Part shown: positions 56,384 through 64,000 of the stretch, piece after piece
Position numbering within the stretch: the stretch's first letter is position 1
Layout: each line of letters starts with the position of its first letter
Program-made: the position numbers and the translations under genes
Notes under the pieces: generated by a model
What the model saw: only the letters and a program-made list of their open reading frames with translations
Told to the model about the DNA's origin: nothing
Database searches by the model: none
Assembly: GCA_001632425.1 (NCBI GenBank)
Contig: KV425559.1
Coordinates: 567,525-631,524, forward strand
Length of the DNA: 64,000 nt
DNA from: Neolentinus lepideus HHB14362 ss-1
Taxonomy: Eukaryota > Basidiomycota > Agaricomycetes > Gloeophyllales > Gloeophyllaceae
Direction of reading: 5' to 3'

Positions 56384-58806
56384 GTGGATAGCTGCATTGG
56401 AAGTGAACGCATTTGTACAGTATAATTAATTATGGCATAACTGCGCCTGTCACATCTTTGTGTGATAATTCTGTACCGCTGTAAAATAACCACGTAACCA
56501 CGTACTTAGTGCCGCTACCACAAGTGATATAGGGTTCATAAGCTGGTCCCACGAAAATAACGTCCAAGCTAGGGCGCGGGCGAAAAGCGAGGAGTGGGTA
56601 GAAAGCGCAATGGAAACAGCGGGGAGTAATTTGTGGCTAGAAATTTAGTAAGAAAGGGGACCGCACGAAATCGATGCCGCGTTATGCGGAGCAGATTTCG
56701 CCGGGTTGGGGGCGAAGCCGGAACAGGGATAAGACAGGCCCGGGGTATCAATCCCCTACAATGGCCGTTCTATAAACGAGTAGCCAAGAAACTCAAAATA
56801 GTTAGTCCCATATAGGTTAGTTTATACCGATCTACATATATGTCTTGAGCTGGCTCCTCACCTGCTGTAACATTAATCGGGGAAAGGACTCTAACGAGGT
56901 GATTGTCCCTGCGGCTTGCCAGGTCGAATGAGGCTCCTGCAATATGGCCTATGAAGATGATGCTTAGAATGAATCATTGCTACAAGCAACATTGCGCCTA
57001 CCATGATACGGGATCCTAAGGTTCTGTCAATAGATTCTGTATATGATGATTTGATGTTCAAATCCTGCAGCGGGGTCAGCTCACGTTGGGAGATCGACAG
57101 TTGCCTTGGCTTCCTGATTGATAGTGCCGACGGGCGGAGTGTTTCACTGACATGCTCATCAGTGCTGACGAAAATCATCCTGTCACTAGCAGATTGGCGC
57201 CGGAGCAGCAGGGAATCTTGCTTGACGCTTGGAGCACCCAAACAGTGCCACAGGCATCGCCGTCGCAACTTGGACATGCCAGTAAGAAGCCTCGTCGTTC
57301 TTCAGTCTTTGTGACATCACAGTGGTCGTTGAGGAACAAACAATTCAATCGAGGTGTTTGAAAGCAGAACAACACAGCAATAGTCTTTCATAAGTCACGG
57401 AACAATCATTAGACACTTCAATGACAACCACAATCCGGGTGTGTGGCGTACCCGAAGCCGACCTACTTGCGTGATGGACTCACTCCTCGTACACGGATGG
57501 GTCCTACAAATTGATGTATCGTCCACTATATTGGCGGTGATGTCTTGGATCTGGCATCAGCAGCATTATGTCCACATACGATACAGTTCATCATGCAAAT
57601 ACCTGAATATTGGTTAGCTGGTATTCTGATAGCTATGACTCGAGTCGTTGATGCTTGGGAGAACCGCGCGTCCATCTGAGTTTTTGCCTTGCTCCGGGAA
57701 AACCTGTTGTCATACATGCTGATACTTCGGGAAACCGAGACCAGACGTATCCAAGAAAGGAGCTTACGGGCCTTTTTAAGGTACGTTTGGCATGTTCCGT
57801 TTGATTATCCTAATCGGAAAGCAATTCAAGTGAATGACCAAGGTAGTCAGCGAGTAATGAAGGTATTTCGGAAGTTAACCATACATAACGAAGACATCCT
57901 GGCGGTAGGCCGGTTATGCAATAGTGGCAATGCAGTCGGTCCGGGACTATTCCTGGGTGTGAGACCACATTCACAAGCACATTCTCCGGGTTTTACTACA
58001 GCTGAAGCGAGTAAGCAAGACTAGCGATGAAATAACTAGATCTTGTAAGGTTGGGCGTCCCAAGAATACGGAAACTAGAGATCGTCGCATATGAAGACAA
58101 ACACCGAAACAATACATGACACAGTCAGTGTCGGCTCGGGACCTCTTGAGAGAGAAAAAAGGCCGAGTGATGGGTGCTCCCAGCTAAGTATGATGTCGAT
58201 CAGGATGGTGAGCCAAATCGCAAATGCAACATCAGGCGACAAATTTCGTATTGACCACGTCCAGAGATTTAGAAATTCTACGAGAAACATTTGATGCGCG
58301 CGTTGTTGACAGTGATCAATGATAGACGAAACAGATGTCAGATGTCGGGAAGGGTTTTTACGATATCAAAGGGAAATAATAATAATAAACACGAGCTCGC
58401 CTCTGATTCATCGTAAACCCAAGATACTCTTTATTCCCCTTGTCCTTGTGACTCGTGTGGTTTAGGACTGTCGGTGAAAGAGTACTCCGTCGAGGAACAG
58501 GAGATATTCAGGCAACATGAGGAACGGAGTAAAAGCGTAGGAGATGAGACCCAGTCAAAATCGACAAGATAGCCAGCGATCACGGTAGAGTAAGCGTGAT
58601 TCAGTCGGAATAATATTCATTAAAGTACCACTTCCGTCTAAGCAGCTTCCCGATTGGGTAAGCCCAGCGCTGCTCGTGTCACGCCATGGCATTCGTAGCG
58701 GTAGCATCCTCTGTAGTCCAGTTGCATGGCAATAATAGAGACATTGCATTTGTCGCATCTTTCTCGCTAAGTCCGTCTTGCAATCGCTGGCTTCGATACA
58801 CGCAAG
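56384..58806. other. Intergenic, no gene resolved
   Basis: 2.4 kb. The open stretch 57689-58024 (plus) contains a plausible-looking RNPDYPNR-free hydrophilic sequence but no known domain, and its flanks do not splice to anything recognisable. The left end of the transposon carrying the transposase may lie here; I could not identify its terminus. Confidence 0.4.
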
Positions 58807-61800
58807 ATGCCTCCAAACTCGGCATCCGACACGTACACATGCGACTGTAGGAGGTATTGTAACGGAATACTTAAGTCGGTCTCCCGCAATACATACTATA
58901 AACATAAAGACTTTCGAGACCAAGACAAAGTCCGTCGTATTGCCCTGCAGCTGCAAGGAATATCGGGAACTGCATGTACACAACCCGGGGTTCAGCCAGC
59001 TGTGCACGGCTCTAGTCCAGTTCCTGCATCGTCAAGCAATATACATGGGTCAAAACAGCGTCGATTAGAAGGCCCCGAAGACCATAATGTGGTGCGTGCA
59101 TCCGTTAGTCTCATACTCTAATTATAATAATTTACTCCCACAGGATAATACGGAGAATGTTCCTCGTCAGCCGACTCCCGGACCTTCAGACCTTCGCAGG
59201 GACATGTCAGCATCAGACACTGTCCCGTCAGGTACATCCCAGGCCATGGATACAGATCACCCTCCTGCTGGCCCCACTGATGACTTCTCTGGTGAAGCTC
59301 GCACTCATCCTGCTAGTCCCTTGGGCTCGGGACGCAATCATCTCAGCTCTGACTCGGAGAGTGACTCAGACAACTCGGGTGACAACGATCTAGATGACAA
59401 TGGGTCTGGCGCCCTGGGCGGTCCCCCAGATGACTATACGGGAAGCATTGAAGAGATCCAGGATGCTGAAATGTTTATCAAGCTTATACATCAGGCTACC
59501 CTAGAGGATCGTCACTCTGGCTTGGATGACGAGCTCTGCGAGAATATCCGCAACCCCCCTCAGACGCCTCTTGACATTGACGACCCGGATATTCTCTTCT
59601 CAATCAAGGCCTACATCTCAGCCAGCGAGGCATCACAGGAAACATACCAATCATTCCGCAAGGCCGTGCAAGAGCGCTTCCCGGGTGCAAATATGCTTTC
59701 TTACTATGAGGTGAAGAAACTCATCGGTGAACTGAGCGGCGTCCACGCCATCAAGATCGACATGTGTATAAACACCTGTATGGCATATGCTGGCGCATTT
59801 ACGGACCTAGAGACATGCAAATACTGCGGGCATGCACGTTACGACCCTAAGAAGAGCAAACCCAGCAAGTGTGTTCCCTACCAGCAATTTTCGACATTTC
59901 CAATTGGCCCACAGCTCCAGGCTCTTTGGCGGTCTCCGGAGGGTGCAGATGCACTTGAGTGGCGGCGAACACGTACGGCTGAGCTGATGTCTCAGCTTGA
60001 GGGTGTACACGATGCTGTCTTGGAGGAACTGGATGATATACTCTGCGGTGAGGCATATCTGAATGCAGTTGACTCGGGCGACATTCAAGATGATGATATG
60101 GTCCTTATGCTGTCAGCAGACGGTGCTCAGTTGTATAAGAATAAGGTGTCTGACTTCTGGATATACATCTGGCTTGTAGTTGACCACTCACCTGACACCC
60201 GATACAAGAAGAGGCGTATCCTTCCCGGCGCGATCATCCCTGGGCCCAAGAAGCCGAAGAGTCTTGACTCCTTCCTGTTTACAGGCTTGCACCACCTCTC
60301 GGCAATTCAGAAAGACCCTGGGCTCTCTATCTGGAATGGACGAACTCAGGTACTCTTCCAGTCATATCCGTGGTTCTTCTTGGCACTGGCAGACGCTCCC
60401 GGTCTGGCTGCTCTGAATGGCTATGTTGGTTCCCAAGGTCAGCACGGCTGCCGTATCTATTGTGGACAAAAGGGTCGGCGAAAGACAGGTGGTACCCGCT
60501 ATTATCCAGTCCGACTGAAGCCAGAATCTGTGACTGCTGGGTCAGATCATCCGGATCTCCCTTTGGAACCATGTGAGCCTTCGGAAGAGGAATATCAGCG
60601 CAATCTCTGCCTGCTCAAGTCTTCGGAGAATGCAACACGGTATAAGGAGAACCGCCTCGCTACTGGTCTTTGCAAGCCCACCATCTTTTCTGGTCTGATA
60701 CGTTGTTTCGGACCACCAAGATGCTTCACTGTCGATATAATGCACTTGCTATGGCTCAATCTCCCCGATCTCTTCCTTCCGATGTGGCGTGGAACCATTG
60801 AATATGACAAGACAAAGGACTCCCCTAGTAGCTGGCCTTGGGCCATACTCAAAGGTGACATCTGGATCGAGCACGGGCGACTTGTTGCTAGCATGAAGCG
60901 ATACCTTCCAACTTCATTTGGACGTGCACCTCGTAATCCAGCTGAGAAAGTTAATAGCGGGTACAAGGCTTGCGAATTCAGCCTATATTTCTACGGCATC
61001 GGCCCAGCAGTATTCTATGATGTCCTACCCTTACCGTACTGGCAGAATTTCTGTCGGCTAGTCTATGCTGTACGCATTCTCAGCGCAAGGCGGATTCCGA
61101 CCACGCTTCTCAAGAAGGCACATGTCGCACTCATCACCTTTGAAAATGAGTTCGAAGAGCTCTACTACCAGCGGAAGGAATATCGCATCCCCTTTGTACG
61201 TCCATCAGTGCATACCACGACTCATTTGGCCCAGGAGGCCCGTGTTATGGGCCCCGGAGTCTGCTCTTCTCAATGCGCAACTGAGAACGCCATCGGTTTC
61301 CTAGGGCGCCTCGTGCGACAGCCTTCAAATCCTTTTGCAAATCTCACCGAGGTATCTCTACGACATGCTCGTATTGCAGCTTTGCAAGCCATGGTTCCGA
61401 GCCTCGTGCCAGACGAGAATGCCATTCCGAGGTTTGCAATAGACCTTGGAGATAACTATGTCTTACTACGAGCTCGCGATCGGACTGCCAGGTGTGTCCT
61501 AGAGCCGGATGCAGCGGCAATCCGCAAATATCTCTCTCAATTCGGAAATGAAGTCCATACTGAAATTCGGGTCCACCGTTGGTCACGAGTACGGCTTCCG
61601 AATCTACAAGTGGCACGTTCTGCATGGAAGGAGAATCAACGCTCAAATGAAAATGCACGTATATCACGGAATGTGAAAGTGAGTAACATGCATTTGAAAC
61701 AAAGGCTCAGTTACTGATTGTACTACACAGATCCGGCATAGAGGACAGATTTTCATCGCCGAAGTGCTGTATTACATGAAGCTGGATGAAACCCTTCCGG

Positions 61801-62090
61801 ATTGCCCATCATGCCCACCATGTGCCATGGTATCCAGGTACAGTGACCCGAACTCCACGCTGCGAGACCTATCTTTGGATACCTTGCATTCATGTCTTCC
61901 AGGTGGCCCCACTGACCGTCTCGTAATCAATATCAAGGATATAATGTCAGTTGTCGCTATGGTCCCACATCGCCCGAAGATCCCAGGGGAGACGGTTGTC
62001 AATGACAGATTCTTTCTTGTCGAGAAGCCGGCTCTGGCATTTGATGAGTTGGGAGGGGCTGAGGAGGATGACATCGAAGAAACAGATTGA
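58807..62090 (+). CDS. Tnp2-type (CACTA-like) transposase
   Basis: 1,059 aa in three exons: 58807-59091, 59144-61678 and 61731-62090. The N-terminus has a Cys-rich CDCRRYCNG ... YYKHK segment typical of the DNA-binding part of basidiomycete CACTA-like elements. An acidic Ser/Asp spacer follows. The core has DMCINTCMAYAGAFTDLETC, KYCGHARYDP, PIGPQLQALWRSPEG, and MLSADGAQLYKNKVSDFWIY with the first catalytic-type Asp, then TVDIMHLLWLNLPDLF and a His-rich PSVHTTTHLAQEAR. Both introns are phase 0 and no stop interrupts the frame, so the gene may be recent or active. KDZ-type elements share some of these traits; Tnp2 fits better. Confidence 0.85.
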
Positions 62091-62171
62091 ACACATGTAA
62101 TTCATGCTAATACACACATCTCGAAATCATATAAGTACAACAACAGAACATTGACATTTACAAAGGGTGCA

Positions 62172-63022
62172 TTACAAGTCCTTGATAGGAGAGTCGTGAT
62201 TGACAGAAACTTGTACCTTTGCAGTGGAGCCAGTGCGGATATTGACATTGATGGCGACGTTGAGGCCTCCTTTAACAGGTTGTTCAAGGGAGATATCAGC
62301 ACCAGAGCCAACGCAGGGTGGAAAACGAGACTGAGACGACTTCAGGCCGGCAGCGCCAGTTTGGGGATGGACACGGATCCCATAGACATCATCATACTTG
62401 CGGAAAGACTGCTCCCCGCACGGCGGAACCCTCTTGATGAGAACTGATGCAGGTTCTGCCTGGACCTGACTTCCGCGGCCGACAGGGCTACCTAGAATGG
62501 CCTTGACTCCTCTGAACCGGGTCAGTTGGGTGCATAAAGAATAAGACTGGCACATACTCATCAGATACTAGGGTGCGATCACCATCCCCGTTCCCATCAT
62601 CTTCCCCTGCAGCGCTGCGTGAAGCCGCTTCATCGACCATCATGTTGTCCCCGATTTCCACCTCTTGAGCAGCCGAATGCAACTCCATATCATCTCCAGC
62701 ATCACAGAGACCAGGTTGGGCCTGTTCAGGCTTCTTGCGTATGTTCAAGACGAGGCACTGGGTTGCATATATGCATGTGTACACGCCATACTATCAGGAC
62801 ACACATCGGCACTCACTAGCATGATCTGAAAAGCTGAGTCTCGAAATTGATAGTTTGCTTTATTGGACAGATACGTACCTTCTTGTCTCCATCATAGACT
62901 GGCACTTGGACAGTGTGGGCACGGTATGTCGAGTCCAACACATCAACATCGAGCATGACAACATTCTTGATTACCAATGCCTTCTCTGCGACTTCAGGGA
63001 CTTGAAATGTAGATGCCATCAT
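62172..63022 (-). CDS. Uncharacterised protein next to the transposase
   Basis: 227 aa in three exons: 63022-62879, 62757-62558 and 62511-62172, all junctions in phase. N-terminal MASTFQVPEVAEKALVIKNV and a VDVLDSTYRAHTVQVPVYD segment look like a small beta-rich domain; a central acidic stretch (GDNMMVDEAASRSAAGEDDG) follows. The C-terminal part has RKYDDVYGIRVHPQTG. No known family. It converges on the transposase with only about 80 bp between stops, so it may be a second gene of the same element. Start could be either of two adjacent Met codons. Confidence 0.6.
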
Positions 63023-63271
63023 AACACGGACGCGCTGCGTAGTATTTTAGCCAAAGCTGTAAGAGTATATAGCAGCACTGGAAGGGTAAGACGAGACAGC
63101 CAGACGAACGCGGACTTAGAAAATTCATCGCGTACAAGGCACGTGACCACATATGGCCATACGTGGATTTGTTTGTTGTCGCTCGTCCTCCCCTTTTTCT
63201 TTTTCTTTTTGCTGTCTTATTTTACTTGCAGAGCTTCCCAGAGTCGCTGTAGCTACCTCTGCGAGGCAAGT

Positions 63272-64000
63272 ATGGAAAGCTCCCATCATTCTCTCTCTGG
63301 AGGGTCTGATTTCTCTGGCACCAATTTGGCGACTTCCTTTCCAACGTCCGATGAGTTGGCTCTCCTTGAAGCCAGCTTTCCCAGTGAGGCAGTCAATACA
63401 GATCTCGCCAGACTAGACGAGTCTCTTTTTAGTCGACATCGGAACTTTGAACTCGGCAATGATAGCACTCCAGAACATTCTCATGGCCAATCTATGGGTC
63501 CGATGGGCAGAATAGATCCGAGTGGTAATACATCGGATCATTCTAATTTCATCCAGCGCAAGTGGATCTCATCTAATCAAGGCACCAATTCGCACTACTC
63601 GCCGCGTCCTGTCGGTCGCCCACGTGCTTCAACATCTTATGGTCAAATGACATTCTCACCAGGCGACGTTCGTGATTCTGGCTCTCGAGACGTTCGTGAT
63701 TCTGGCTCTCGAGACGTTCGTGATTCTGGCTCTCGAGACGTTCGTGATTCTGGCTCTCAAGGCAATACTCACCAACGCTTGGCTTACGTGGGCTCTCTGG
63801 ATGAGTCTACGCTGCTTGAATACTGCCCTGCCTATCGTCAACTACATCAAAAGTATCTGGAAGCAAAACAGGATCTTGGACAGGCCAAACAGGACTTAGG
63901 AAAGATGGCGCAAGACCTTGCAGTTGCCAAGGGTCAATCAGACGCTTTACAGTGAGTCCAGGAACCTATTTGCATGAATCATCACACCACCAGTACATTG
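63272..64000 (+). CDS. Ser-rich protein with DVRDSGSR repeats and coiled coil (3' end outside window)
   Basis: First exon (63272 to 63953) of a longer gene; a GTGAGT donor follows. The protein begins MESSHHSLSGGSDFSGTN, is Ser/Asn/His rich, contains four perfect or near-perfect 8-residue repeats (DVRDSGSR) and then a heptad-like coiled coil (YLEAKQDLGQAKQDLGKMAQ). Divergent from the previous gene with a shared 250-bp promoter region. Unknown family; similar N-terminal layouts occur in multi-copy mushroom genes that may be element-borne. Confidence 0.6.
63666..63762. repeat. Four tandem 24-bp repeats inside a coding exon
   Basis: Unit GACGTTCGTGATTCTGGCTC plus TCGA, repeated four times with one change in the last copy. 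It encodes the DVRDSGSR units, so copy number changes keep frame. Confidence 0.95.

Noticed and set aside
57689..58024. 111-codon plus-strand frame as a gene
   Set aside because: No recognisable domain, no convincing start and no splice partners; it may be chance or element sequence.

Overview
This is nuclear DNA from a mushroom-forming basidiomycete (Agaricomycetes). The evidence is the dense, very short introns (mostly 50-65 nt, GT-AG with CTRAC-like branch points), several lineage-typical families (DUF6533 membrane proteins, F-box/leucine-rich proteins, RlpA-like secreted proteins, fungal APH kinases, a Tnp2-type transposase) and the absence of operons. Species cannot be told from the sequence. 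All CDS intervals below are gene spans containing introns; exon limits were worked out by hand from splice motifs and reading phase.

Layout. 1-4.3 kb: 3' part of a Pro/Tyr-rich gene, converging on an APH-family kinase. 4.8-8 kb: a 677-bp inverted-repeat element and unresolved membrane-protein-like segments. 8.1-9.6 kb: a Zn2Cys6 protein. 10.9-11.5 kb: a secreted RlpA-like protein. 12.99-13.17 kb: a Harbinger-type MITE. 14.3-16.1 kb: DUF6533 gene A. 16.3-23.9 kb: a repeat island holding a dead DHHC acyltransferase, a 3.8-kb element with long inverted ends that encloses a rearranged aquaporin fragment, three smaller inverted-repeat elements, and a nested insertion whose empty site is also present. 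23.9-34.3 kb: gene-rich (Ser/Gly-rich TM-SH3 protein, basic/acidic unknown, F-box protein, TFIIA small subunit, GST, second RlpA-like paralog). 35.8-39.9 kb: large two-RRM protein. 42-44.5 kb: a secreted Cys protein and a PY-motif two-TM protein. 45.3-49.2 kb: DUF6533 gene B flanked by two decayed copies. 49.9-56.4 kb: cyclophilin A, an amino-acid permease, DUF6533 gene C, a small hydrophilic protein. 58.8-64 kb: a full-length Tnp2 transposase and two uncharacterised genes.

Main result. The three intact DUF6533 paralogs (A, B, C) share a nearly invariant exon ladder: 35, 164, 2, 62, 98, variable, 8, variable, 16, 43, 9 and 38 nt. Every junction keeps phase only if an 8-nt exon and, in A and B, a 2-nt exon are accepted. 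In C the 2 nt are fused to the previous exon (164+2=166). This was derived from phase and splice motifs alone and needs transcript data. Tiny exons also occur in unrelated genes here (14 nt in the APH kinase, 21 nt in both RlpA genes, 23+19 nt in the secreted Cys protein, 18 nt carrying an RNP1 core).

The genes do not form one pathway. Housekeeping genes (TFIIA small subunit, cyclophilin, RRM protein, permease) are interleaved with fast-evolving secreted and membrane families, and repeats concentrate at 4.8-5.5, 12.9-13.2, 16.3-23.5 and 58.8-64 kb.
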